This document shows, in pieces, positions 6,776-14,843 of a DNA stretch of 14,843 bases. A program made the position numbers and the translations under genes. How positions within the stretch are numbered: the stretch's first letter is position 1; each line of letters starts with the position of its first letter. Origin of the DNA: CAINDZ01 sp964399195 (lineage in GTDB: Bacteria > Krumholzibacteriota > Krumholzibacteriia > LZORAL124-64-63); assembly GCA_964399195.1 (NCBI GenBank), contig CAYNPY010000085.1:1-14843 (forward strand), in the 5' to 3' direction. The notes beneath the pieces are model-generated. The model saw nothing but the letters and a program-made list of their open reading frames with translations. It did not search any database and had not been told where the DNA came from.

Positions 6776-7612
6776 TTGCCGCACCTTGCCTTCCGTCCCG
6801 GCCGCCTTGCCGGCGGCGCCGCGCCGCGCCGCGCTCTGGCCGGGGCCCTGCTCGCGATCCTGTGCCTGACCGCCGCCGCGCCGGCGCTGGCCGCCGCGCC
6901 CATCGCCCCGATCCGACCGCTGGACACGGCGCCCGCGGCGTCGCCGACCCTGACCCTGAAGCTCGAGGGCGCTGACGGCCCGAAGTCGATCAGCTCCGCG
7001 CTCAAGATCGTCATCCTGATGACGGTGCTCTCGCTGGCGCCGGCCATCCTGATGCTTCTGACCAGCTTCACGCGCATCGTCATCGTCCTGGGCTTCCTGC
7101 GGCAGGCGATCGGGGCCAACCAGGCGCCCGCCAACCAGATCCTGATCGGCCTGGCCCTCTTCCTGACCATGGTCGTCATGGCGCCCACCTTCACGCGCAT
7201 CAACCAGGACGCGGTGCAGCCGCTGCTCAACGAGCAGATCGGACAGCGGGAGGCCTTCGAGAAGGCGCAGGTGCCGCTGAAGGAGTTCATGCTCCGCCAG
7301 GTGCGGGAGAAGGACATCGCGCTGTTCCTCGACCTCACGCAGACGCCGGTCCCGGGCACGCCCGAGGAACTGCCCATGCTGGTGGTCGTCCCGGCCTTCG
7401 TGATCAGCGAGCTGAAGACCGCGTTCCAGATGGGCTTCGTGCTGTTCCTGCCCTTCCTGATCATCGACATGGTCGTGGCCTCGGTCCTGATGTCAATGGG
7501 CATGATGATGCTGCCGCCGGTGCTCATCAGCCTGCCCTTCAAGATCCTCCTGTTCGTGCTCGTGGACGGCTGGTTCCTGGTCGTCAAGTCGCTCGTCCAG
7601 GCCTTCCAGTAG
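6776..7612 (+). CDS. fliP: Flagellar type III export gate protein FliP
   Basis: FliP forms the pentameric core of the export channel with FliQ and FliR. It has a cleavable signal peptide (Arg-rich start, hydrophobic LAGALLAILCLTAAAPALA), as is typical of flagellar FliP. Mature family motifs are SLAPAILMLLTSFTRIVIVL, GFLRQAIGANQAPANQILIG and LFLTMVVMAP, then AFVISELKTAFQMGF and the C-terminal DMVVASVLMSMGMMMLPP block. Start choice: TTG 6776 has GGGGA (6765-6769) 6 bases upstream and gives a normal signal peptide. GTG 6740 is in frame but has no ribosome binding site and is only about 13 bases from the predicted transcription start. From TTG the product is 278 residues. fliQ follows after 19 bases. 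Confidence 0.95.
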   Translation: MPHLAFRPGRLAGGAAPRRALAGALLAILCLTAAAPALAAAPIAPIRPLDTAPAASPTLTLKLEGADGPKSISSALKIVILMTVLSLAPAILMLLTSFTRIVIVLGFLRQAIGANQAPANQILIGLALFLTMVVMAPTFTRINQDAVQPLLNEQIGQREAFEKAQVPLKEFMLRQVREKDIALFLDLTQTPVPGTPEELPMLVVVPAFVISELKTAFQMGFVLFLPFLIIDMVVASVLMSMGMMMLPPVLISLPFKILLFVLVDGWFLVVKSLVQAFQ

Positions 7613-7631
7613 CCGCGCGAAAGGCGATGCC

Positions 7632-7895
7632 ATGACTCCCGAGAGCGTGATCGAGATCGGTCAGTACGCGATGAAGACCGTGGTGCTGGTGGCCGGACCC
7701 ATGCTGCTGGCGGGCATGATCGTCGGTCTGGTGATCAGCATCTTCCAGGCGGCGACGCAGATCAACGAGATGACGATGACCTTCGTGCCGAAGATCCTCG
7801 CCGTCTTCGTCGTCCTGATCGTCACCCTCCCGTGGTCGATCCGGCAGATGACCGCCTTCACGGAGGCCATGTTCAACCGCATCGCGAACATGTAG
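7632..7895 (+). CDS. fliQ: Flagellar type III export gate protein FliQ
   Basis: FliQ is a two-helix membrane protein, four copies of which wrap the FliP-FliR core. The 87-residue product is close to the family length of about 89. It has helices at about residues 14-38 and 52-72 joined by the family signature GLVISIFQAATQINEMTMTF, then VPKILAVFVV. The start ATG has AAAGG about 8 bases upstream, and the gene lies between fliP and fliR as usual. The gap to fliR is only 8 bases. Confidence 0.96.
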   Translation: MTPESVIEIGQYAMKTVVLVAGPMLLAGMIVGLVISIFQAATQINEMTMTFVPKILAVFVVLIVTLPWSIRQMTAFTEAMFNRIANM

Positions 7896-7903
7896 GGGCG
7901 CGC

Positions 7904-8686
7904 GTGCTCTTCGAGCTGGACATCACCCTGCTGGCGGTCACGTTCGCCCTCGGCATCCGCTTCGCGGTGCTGGCGGCGACCCTGCCCATGCTCGACGTCC
8001 GCAGCGTCCCCGCGCTGTGGCGCCTGGCGCTGGCCGGGATCCTGGCCGCGGCGCTGGCGCCCGCCGTCGCGCCGGCTGTCCCGCCGGGGGCGATCACGCT
8101 GGCCTGGCAGCCCTTCGTGACGGAGGCGTTCCGCTCCCTCGTCATCGGCCTGATGCTCGGCTTCACGCTCAACCTGGTGTTCGTCGCGGTGCGCTTCGCC
8201 GGGGACATCGCCGGCATGCAGATCGGCTTCTCGATCGTCAACGCGTTCGATCCCATGAGCAACAGCCAGATCTCCGTGATCTCGCAGTTCTACCACCTGC
8301 TGGCGGTGCTGCTGTTCTTCGCCACCGGCGCGCACCACGTGCTGATCTCCGCGATGTACCAGTCGTGCCTGGCGCTGCCGCCCTTCGGCGACTCGCAGCT
8401 GACCGGCGGCGCCTGGCACCTGCTCCGCGAGTTCAGCGGCGTCTTCGCCACGGGCCTGCGCATCGCGGCGCCGATCGTCGTCGTGCTGCTGCTGATCAGC
8501 GCCGCCATGGGCGTCATCGTCAAGACGGTTCCCCAGCTCAACGTGCTGGTGGTCGGCTTCCCGATCAAGATCGGCGTCGGCCTGATCACCATCGGGGCCT
8601 CGCTGGTGTATTTCCGGCAAGTCGTCACCGGGATGTTCGGGGACATGCCCGACCAGCTGGCGCGCACGCTGGCGGCGATGCAGTAG
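7904..8686 (+). CDS. fliR: Flagellar type III export gate protein FliR
   Basis: FliR is the single-copy subunit that completes the FliP5-FliQ4-FliR1 export gate in the inner membrane. The 260-residue product is full length and very hydrophobic, with several transmembrane segments. Family blocks are visible: PFVTEAFRSLVIGLMLGFTL, then FAGDIAGMQIGFSIVNAFDP, the NSQISVISQFYHLLAVLLFF stretch, and the C-terminal KTVPQLNVLVVGFPIKIGVG. The start is GTG 7904, with AGGGG 5 bases upstream overlapping the fliQ stop. An in-frame GTG at 7832 lies within fliQ and is rejected. A 47-base gap without notable signals leads to flhB. Confidence 0.95.
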   Translation: MLFELDITLLAVTFALGIRFAVLAATLPMLDVRSVPALWRLALAGILAAALAPAVAPAVPPGAITLAWQPFVTEAFRSLVIGLMLGFTLNLVFVAVRFAGDIAGMQIGFSIVNAFDPMSNSQISVISQFYHLLAVLLFFATGAHHVLISAMYQSCLALPPFGDSQLTGGAWHLLREFSGVFATGLRIAAPIVVVLLLISAAMGVIVKTVPQLNVLVVGFPIKIGVGLITIGASLVYFRQVVTGMFGDMPDQLARTLAAMQ

Positions 8687-8733
8687 CGCCACGGGGCGCA
8701 AACGGCGGCTCCGCGCCGCGCGGGAGGTGAGAG

Positions 8734-9795
8734 ATGGCCGACAGCGGGACGGGCGAGCGGACAGAAAAAGCGACAGGCAAACGGCGCCAGGATGCGCGCG
8801 ACAAGGGAACCGTCCCCCGCAGCCAGGAGGTCAGCAGCGCCGTCGTCCTCATCTCGGGCCTGGCACTGCTGCTGGCCACCTCGGGGCTGCTCTCGCGCCG
8901 GCTGTCCGAGAACGTGGGCTACCTCCTGGGGCAGGCCCACGTCCTCGGGCCGGTCAACGGCTATGCCGCCCAGGAACTGCTCTCCGGCTCGTTCTGGTCC
9001 ACCGCCGCGGCCCTGGCGCCCCTGACGCTCGGCGTCCTCGTGGCGTCGATCTGGGGCAACATCGCCCAGTTCGGCTTCCAGTTCCGGTCCAAGGCCATGG
9101 GCTTCCAGTTCGACCGGCTCGATCCGGTGTCGGGCATGAAGCGCTTCTTCAAGGCCACCGCCGCGTTCGAGCTGGTCAAGAACCTGCTCAAGATCACGCT
9201 GATCGGCTTCCTGGCCTGGAAGACCATCGACGGCCTCATGGAACGGCTGGTGGGGACGTCGCTGCTCGAGGTGCCGGGCGTGGTGGCGACGGGCAAGGCC
9301 GCCTTCATCGCCTTGATCGCCAAGCTGCTCGCCTTCTGCGTCCTGCTCGCGCTGATCGACTGGTTCTGGCAGAAGTGGCGCTACGAAGAGAACCTCAAGA
9401 TGTCCAAGTACGAGGTGAAGCAGGAGGCCAAGGACTACGAGGGCGATCCGCAGATCAAGGCCAGGATCCGCGGCATGCAGTACGAGGCGTTCCGCAAGCG
9501 CATGATGGCGGCCGTCCCCACCGCGGACGTGGTGGTCACAAACCCGACGCATTTCGCCGTGGCGCTCAAATACGAGCCAGGTTCCCCGGCCCCGAAGGTC
9601 GTCGCCAAGGGCGCGGACCACCTCGCGGGCATCATCCGGCGGCTGGCGCGCGAGAGCCGCGTCCCCGTCATCGAGAACAAGCCGCTGGCGCGGGCATTGC
9701 ATGCCCAAGTCGAAGTGGGGCAGTACGTCCCCGAGAGCCTCTTCCAGGCCGTGGCCGAGGTCCTGGCCTACGTCTACCGGCTGAAGCGGTCCTGA
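8734..9795 (+). CDS. flhB: Flagellar type III export switch protein FlhB
   Basis: FlhB is the inner-membrane export component whose cytoplasmic domain self-cleaves and, with FliK, switches secretion from hook to filament substrates. The 353-residue product begins with the classic basic leader (RTEKATGKRRQDARDKG). Transmembrane helices lie between about residues 30 and 212, followed by the linker LKMSKYEVKQEAKDYEGDPQ. The autocleavage motif is intact: N270-P271-T272-H273 in VVVTNPTHFAVAL. PVIENKPLARALH precedes the C-terminus. The ATG follows an excellent GGAGGTGA (8722-8730). No P-ring, L-ring or chaperone genes are nearby. flhA follows after 17 bases. Confidence 0.97.
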   Translation: MADSGTGERTEKATGKRRQDARDKGTVPRSQEVSSAVVLISGLALLLATSGLLSRRLSENVGYLLGQAHVLGPVNGYAAQELLSGSFWSTAAALAPLTLGVLVASIWGNIAQFGFQFRSKAMGFQFDRLDPVSGMKRFFKATAAFELVKNLLKITLIGFLAWKTIDGLMERLVGTSLLEVPGVVATGKAAFIALIAKLLAFCVLLALIDWFWQKWRYEENLKMSKYEVKQEAKDYEGDPQIKARIRGMQYEAFRKRMMAAVPTADVVVTNPTHFAVALKYEPGSPAPKVVAKGADHLAGIIRRLARESRVPVIENKPLARALHAQVEVGQYVPESLFQAVAEVLAYVYRLKRS

Positions 9796-9812
9796 GCGGG
9801 AAGGGATAGGGG

Positions 9813-11936
9813 TTGGAGCAGGAACAGGTCATCAACCGGGATCTGGTGCTGGCCAACAGCAACGTCCTGAGCGCCGCGGCGGTGCTCGTGGTGCTGGGCC
9901 TCATGATCGTCCCGGTGCCCCCGATCCTGCTGGACCTGATGCTGACTTTCAGCATCGCCTTCTCGGTGACCGTCCTGCTGGTGGCCCTGTACCTCAAGGA
10001 GCCGCTGCAGTTCAACAGCTTCCCGTCGCTGCTGCTGATCCTCACCCTGATGCGGCTGTCGCTGAACGTCGCCTCGACCCGGCTCATCCTCAGCAACGGC
10101 CAGGCGGGGCAGGTCATCGAGGCCTTCGGCGGCTTCGTCGTCGGCGGCAACTACGTCATCGGCGTGATCGTGTTCGTGATCCTGGTGATCATCAACTTCA
10201 TGGTCATCACCAAGGGTTCCGGCCGCATCGCCGAGGTGGCGGCCCGCTTCACGCTCGACGCCATGCCCGGCAAGCAGATGGCCATCGACGCCGACCTGAA
10301 CGCCGGGATGATCAACGAGAAGCAGGCCCGGCAGCGGCGGGCCGAGATCGCGCGCGAGGCCGAGTTCTTCGGGGCCATGGACGGCGCCAGCAAGTTCGTC
10401 AAGGGCGACGCCGTCGCCGGCATCATCATCACGTTGATCAACATCGTGGGCGGCTTCGCCATCGGCATGCTGCAGATGGGCATGTCGGCCGGCGAGTCGC
10501 TCTCGCGGTTCACGATGCTGACCGTCGGCGACGGCCTGGTCAGCCAGGTGCCGGCGCTGCTGGTCTCGACCGCCGCCGGCCTGGTGGTCACCCGCACCTC
10601 CGGGGACCTGAACCTGGGCCAGACCATCACCGTCCAGGTCTTCCGCCAGACCAAGGCCATCTACCTGTCGTCCGGCGCGCTGGCGGTGCTGGCGCTGATC
10701 CCGGGCCTGCCCACGCTGCCGTTCCTGTTCTTCAGCGCGGCGACCGCCGCCACGGGGGCCTTCATGAGCAAGCGCGTCAAGGATTTCGACACGGCGCGGG
10801 CGGCCCAGCTGGAAGACGAGACGCAGCAGGACGAGCAGTCGAAGGGCGCCCAGGAGCGCACGGGGCCCCGCGGCGAGGACCTCTTCGTGCTGGACAAGCT
10901 GGAATTGGAGATCGGGTACGGCCTGATCCCGCTGGTGGACGAGGCGCGCGGCGGCGACCTGCTGCACCGCATCGGCAGCATCCGGCGCCAGGTCGGCGCC
11001 GAGCTGGGCATCTTCATCCACCCGATCCGAGTGCGCGACAACCTGCAGCTCGGGTCGCAGGAGTACGTGCTCAAGCTCAAGGGCGTGGAGGTGTCCCGCG
11101 CGCAGCTCATGCCCGGGCGCCTCCTGGCCATGAGCACGCGCCAGGACTGCGGGCATCTCGACGGGACGGCGACGACCGAGCCCGCCTTCAACCTGCCGGC
11201 GGTCTGGATCGACGCCGACCAGAAGGCCCGGGCCGAGATGGAGGGCTACACGGTGGTCGAGCCGGCGGCGGTGCTGGCAACCCACCTGTCCGAGCTGATC
11301 CGCGCCCACGCCGACGAGCTGCTCAGCCGCCAGGACGTCAAGGACATGTGCGAGTCGGTGCGCGAGTTCGCGCCGTCGCAGATCGAGGACCTGGTCCCCG
11401 ACCGCGTGCCGATCAACACGCTCCACAACGTCCTGCGCGCCCTCCTGCACGAGCGCGTGCCCGTGCGGGATATCGTCACGATCCTCGAGACGCTGGCCAA
11501 CCAGGGCGCCACGGCGCACGGCACCGACTTCCTGGTGGCCCGCGTGCGCGAGGCGCTGGGCCGGTCCATCACCGCCCTCTACGCCGACGGCGCCGGCAAG
11601 CTGCACGTCGTGGCCCTGCACCCCGAGTGCGAGCAGGCCCTGGTGACGGCCGCGGCGAACTCCGAGGCGAGCGGCGGCGTCGCCATCGCCCCGGGCTTCA
11701 CGCGCGAGTTCCTCGGACGCCTGGAGGGCGTGCTGCGCACGGCCTACGCCGGCGGCACGCCGCCGGTCCTGCTGGTGCCGACGCCCATCCGGATCTTCGT
11801 CAAGCGGCTCGTCGAGCCGACGTACCCCAACCTGGCGGTCATGGGCTACACCGAGGTCGGTTCCTCGGCGTCGATCGTGTCGGCCGGAACGGTGGTGACC
11901 CATGGCAACCGGCTCGAGCAGCAGGCGCACGCCTGA
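9813..11936 (+). CDS. flhA: Flagellar type III export protein FlhA
   Basis: FlhA forms the nonameric export ring that couples proton motive force to secretion and docks substrate-chaperone complexes. The 707-residue product has the usual length. The N-terminal membrane half shows the FHIPEP signature (RLSLNVASTRLILSNG, about residues 81-96), the cytoplasmic loop RFTLDAMPGKQMAIDADLNA, and FVKGDAVAGI with D199 at the place of the proton-linked Asp (D208 of Salmonella). PALLVSTAAGLVVTRTSG follows. The C-terminal cytoplasmic domain begins around residue 350 and runs to the end. The start is TTG 9813 with AAGGGATAGGGG upstream; no ATG fits. The 3' end overlaps the flhF-like gene by 35 bases in another frame. 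Confidence 0.96.
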   Translation: MEQEQVINRDLVLANSNVLSAAAVLVVLGLMIVPVPPILLDLMLTFSIAFSVTVLLVALYLKEPLQFNSFPSLLLILTLMRLSLNVASTRLILSNGQAGQVIEAFGGFVVGGNYVIGVIVFVILVIINFMVITKGSGRIAEVAARFTLDAMPGKQMAIDADLNAGMINEKQARQRRAEIAREAEFFGAMDGASKFVKGDAVAGIIITLINIVGGFAIGMLQMGMSAGESLSRFTMLTVGDGLVSQVPALLVSTAAGLVVTRTSGDLNLGQTITVQVFRQTKAIYLSSGALAVLALIPGLPTLPFLFFSAATAATGAFMSKRVKDFDTARAAQLEDETQQDEQSKGAQERTGPRGEDLFVLDKLELEIGYGLIPLVDEARGGDLLHRIGSIRRQVGAELGIFIHPIRVRDNLQLGSQEYVLKLKGVEVSRAQLMPGRLLAMSTRQDCGHLDGTATTEPAFNLPAVWIDADQKARAEMEGYTVVEPAAVLATHLSELIRAHADELLSRQDVKDMCESVREFAPSQIEDLVPDRVPINTLHNVLRALLHERVPVRDIVTILETLANQGATAHGTDFLVARVREALGRSITALYADGAGKLHVVALHPECEQALVTAAANSEASGGVAIAPGFTREFLGRLEGVLRTAYAGGTPPVLLVPTPIRIFVKRLVEPTYPNLAVMGYTEVGSSASIVSAGTVVTHGNRLEQQAHA

Positions 11937-13059
11937 CCAGGGCCCGGTCGTGATCGCCGCGCCTTCGCTGGCAACGGCCCATCGGCGCATCCGCGAGCGC
12001 TACGGCGACGACGCGGTGATCCTCAGCACGCGGTCGGTCGCCCGCCGCCACGAACTGGGCCTGGGCCAGGAGCGCGGCGTCGAGGTGGTGGTCCAGCCGC
12101 CCGGCGCCCTCGCGCGCGCCGGGCGCGGCCCCGCTCCGTCGTTCGCGCCGGGCGCGGACGCGGCCATCCCGGCGGAGCTGCTGCTGGAGATCGAGCGCAT
12201 CGAGTCCCTGGTCGAGGAGGTCGCCGCCGGCTACGAGCGCGGCCGCGCCGACGAGGCCTGGCTGGCCCGGGATCCGGGCGCCGGCGCGCTGCTCGCGGCC
12301 GGCGTCTCGCCGGCCGTGGTGCGCCGCCTGCAGGCCCGCTGCGCGGCCGCCCTCGGGCGCGCGGCGCGCGACCCGGACGAGCTGCGCGCCTGGCTGGCGA
12401 CGCACCTGCGGGCCAGCAACTGCGACTGGGACGGCTTCTACGGCTGCCACGCCTTCCTGGGTGACAGCGGGTGCGGGCGCTCGGACCTGGTGCTGGCGGC
12501 CGCGGCGCGGCTGCAGTCCCGCGGGCGGCGGACGCTGGTCCTGGCCGCGCTGCCCGCCGACCCGGGCCATGTCCACCGACTGCAGGAGGTCGCCTCGGCC
12601 GGCGGCTACGACGCCGCCGTGGTCAACGACGCGCGGCACCTGACGGGCGCCGAGCCCCACTTCGCCGACTACGACGCCGTGCTGATCGAGCTGCCGCGGC
12701 TGGACGACCCGGCCATGGCCCTGGGCGGGACGCTCCACGCCTGGCTGGCGCCCCATGTCGGCTTCCACCGCCACCTCGTGGTGGCCGCGGACCGCGACCC
12801 CGCCGACCAGCCCGACCTGGCGGCGCAGGCGCGCGACTGGAACTGCGACTGGGTGGCCTTCTCGCGGCTGGACCGCACCCGGCGCCCGGGCAAGCTGCTG
12901 GACGTGCTGGAGGCCGTGCCGCTGGCGGTGTCCCTGGTCGGTCGCGATCCGCTCCATGGCGGGGAGCTGGCCGTCGGCGCCTCCGCCGCGCTGGCCGAGC
13001 TTCTGCTGCCGGCGGCCGCGCCGGCCGCCGCCCGGCTCGACCGCGGGGTCCGCCGGTGA
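11902..13059 (+). CDS. flhF: FlhF-like SRP-family protein with degenerate GTPase motifs
   Basis: FlhF is an SRP-type GTPase that directs where flagella are built. Evidence for homology: position right after flhA; the N-terminal pattern VIAAPSLATAHRRIRERYGD followed by DAVILSTRSV, as in known FlhF; a variable Pro/Ala linker; a helical N-domain (about residues 90-175); and a G-domain-like region. The nucleotide motifs are broken. The P-loop reads GDSGCGRSD (187-195), with Arg193 replacing the Walker A lysine. The DTAGR element is replaced by IELPRLDD (about 262-269). TKLD is SRLD (321-324). The downstream DxxR is also not recognisable. GTP hydrolysis is therefore unlikely (inference). ATG 11902 overlaps flhA; GTG 11950 is an alternative start. 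The 385-residue frame is otherwise intact, so it is not an obvious pseudogene. The stop overlaps the next start as TGATG. Confidence 0.82.
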   Translation: MATGSSSRRTPDQGPVVIAAPSLATAHRRIRERYGDDAVILSTRSVARRHELGLGQERGVEVVVQPPGALARAGRGPAPSFAPGADAAIPAELLLEIERIESLVEEVAAGYERGRADEAWLARDPGAGALLAAGVSPAVVRRLQARCAAALGRAARDPDELRAWLATHLRASNCDWDGFYGCHAFLGDSGCGRSDLVLAAAARLQSRGRRTLVLAALPADPGHVHRLQEVASAGGYDAAVVNDARHLTGAEPHFADYDAVLIELPRLDDPAMALGGTLHAWLAPHVGFHRHLVVAADRDPADQPDLAAQARDWNCDWVAFSRLDRTRRPGKLLDVLEAVPLAVSLVGRDPLHGGELAVGASAALAELLLPAAAPAAARLDRGVRR

Positions 13060-13259
13060 TGGCGCACCTGGTCCAGGCGGTGGCCGCCGGCGCCGCGGGC
13101 TGCGTCCTGGCCGTCGGCCTGTGGCAGGGCTGGGGGACGCTGGCGGTGCTCCGGCGGGCGGCGATCGCCTATCTCGGCTTCTTCCTGCTGGGTTCGCTGC
13201 TCCTGTTGCTGGTGCGGTCGGGCGCCCTCGTCCCGCGCGAACGGAGTGAAGGCGAGTGA
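13059..13259 (+). CDS. Small two-helix membrane protein in the flhG position, function unknown
   Basis: I do not recognise this 66-residue protein. The ATG overlaps the flhF-like stop as TGATG, so it is probably translationally coupled and real. The sequence predicts two transmembrane helices: about residues 5-22 (VQAVAAGAAGCVLAVGLW) and 34-53 (AAIAYLGFFLLGSLLLLLV). They are separated by a short loop with two arginines and followed by a charged tail (RERSEGE). In most flagellar operons this slot, between flhF and fliA, carries flhG (a MinD-like ATPase). No Walker motif or MinD signature is present here. A partner or membrane anchor for the FlhF-like protein is one possibility, based only on position. 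A chance frame cannot be excluded, but the high-GC codon pattern and coupling favour a gene. Confidence 0.65.
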   Translation: MAHLVQAVAAGAAGCVLAVGLWQGWGTLAVLRRAAIAYLGFFLLGSLLLLLVRSGALVPRERSEGE

Positions 13260-13270
13260 TCATCTCGTCA

Positions 13271-13286
13271 TGGCATGGATTCTGCT
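13271..13286 (+). promoter_or_regulatory. Sigma-54-type promoter upstream of fliA
   Basis: TGGCATG (13271-13277), four bases, then CTGCT (13282-13286). GG at 13272-13273 and GC at 13284-13285 are correctly spaced. There are two deviations from TGGCACG-N4-TTGCW, neither at the critical dinucleotides. Initiation would be near 13297, 27 bases before the fliA ATG, leaving room for GAAAGG as ribosome binding site. It lies in the short gap after the small membrane protein. Confidence 0.6.
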
Positions 13287-13323
13287 GCCCGGACGGCGGA
13301 ACCGCTTCCAGAAAGGCTCCCGC

Positions 13324-14682
<1,359 letters not shown>

Positions 14683-14703
14683 GGGCGCCGAAGGAGAGAT
14701 GTC

Positions 14704-14843
14704 ATGATGGAGCAACTCAGCCGGGTCTTCGACGGCCATGACCCCCTGCTCTGGGCGGCGGCGGCCGCGGCCGCCCTCGGCGCCTCGCTGCTGGCGGCCG
14801 CCCTGGCGCTCCGCCTGCGGCGCCGGCCCGCGTCGCGGCGGCC
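14704..14843 (+). CDS. N-terminus of a membrane-anchored protein (SwrB-like position), cut by window end
   Basis: Only 46 residues are visible. A perfect AAGGAGAG (14691-14698) lies 5 bases before ATG 14704 (8 before ATG 14707); the nearer ATG at 14699 hits a stop after two codons. The product begins MMEQLSRVFDGHDPLLW, then a single Ala/Leu transmembrane helix (about residues 17-36), then an Arg-rich positive stretch (RLRRRPASRR). This suggests a cytoplasmic remainder. In B. subtilis the gene after sigD is swrB, a single-span protein with a cytoplasmic coiled coil that promotes FliP activity; DUF2802-type proteins hold the same place in some Gram-negatives. Position and topology fit, but family assignment is not possible from this fragment. 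Confidence 0.6.
   Translation, partial: MMEQLSRVFDGHDPLLWAAAAAAALGASLLAAALALRLRRRPASRR

Noticed and set aside
8409..8425. TGGCACC-N4-CCGC inside fliR resembling a sigma-54 promoter
   Set aside because: The -12 half is poor and the site is deep within a coding region 300 bases from the next gene; expected by chance in GC-rich DNA.
11902..13059. flhF-like gene as a pseudogene
   Set aside because: The frame is full length, uninterrupted, has normal codon bias and is coupled to the next gene; motif loss alone does not show decay, so it is kept as a CDS with a divergent active site.
13246..13323. GTG 13246 as fliA start
   Set aside because: It lies inside the 3' end of the small membrane gene and upstream of the sigma-54-type promoter; the extra residues have no family match, and ATG 13324 has its own ribosome binding site.

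Overview
The window is a continuous, all-plus-strand flagellar locus from a high-GC bacterium (about 70% G+C by eye). Gene order is fliK (3' part only), flgD, flgE, flbD/swrD, fliL, fliM, fliN, fliO, fliP, fliQ, fliR, flhB, flhA, a flhF-like gene, a small two-helix membrane protein, fliA (sigma-28) fused in frame to a small flagellar-operon protein, and the 5' end of a membrane-anchored gene. No mobile element, tRNA, rRNA or CRISPR array was seen, and no gene-free gap exceeds about 215 bases.

The order matches the Bacillus subtilis fla/che operon from fliK to sigD-swrB almost gene for gene. The interspersed che genes (cheY between fliM/N and fliO; cheB-A-W-C-D before sigD) and flhG are missing. 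motA/motB, which some lineages carry between flbD and fliL, are also absent. Regulation looks Gram-negative-like: a consensus sigma-54 (-24/-12) promoter lies upstream of fliP, a good match lies just upstream of fliA, and a perfect -24 box with an imperfect -12 box precedes fliL. The organism cannot be named from this window. A high-GC diderm with a sigma-54 flagellar cascade (a deltaproteobacterium-like or FCB-type candidate phylum) is plausible, but that is inference.

Region by region: 2-3624 encodes hook assembly (length control FliK, scaffold FlgD, an unusually long hook protein FlgE with a duplicated insert). 3701-6564 encodes FlbD/SwrD, stator-associated FliL, switch proteins FliM and FliN, and FliO. 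6565-6775 is a regulatory gap with the sigma-54 promoter. 6776-11936 encodes the export gate FliP-FliQ-FliR-FlhB-FlhA. 11902-13259 holds the FlhF-like protein and the small membrane protein. 13260-14843 holds the sigma-28 region.

The points most worth a second look are: the FlhF homologue, whose Walker A lysine and other GTPase motifs are degraded, with no flhG beside it and a small membrane protein in flhG's place; the FliA reading frame, which runs without a stop through a 22-base perfect palindrome and a Shine-Dalgarno sequence into the next gene; the set of sigma-54 promoters dividing the operon; and the tandem duplication inside FlgE.
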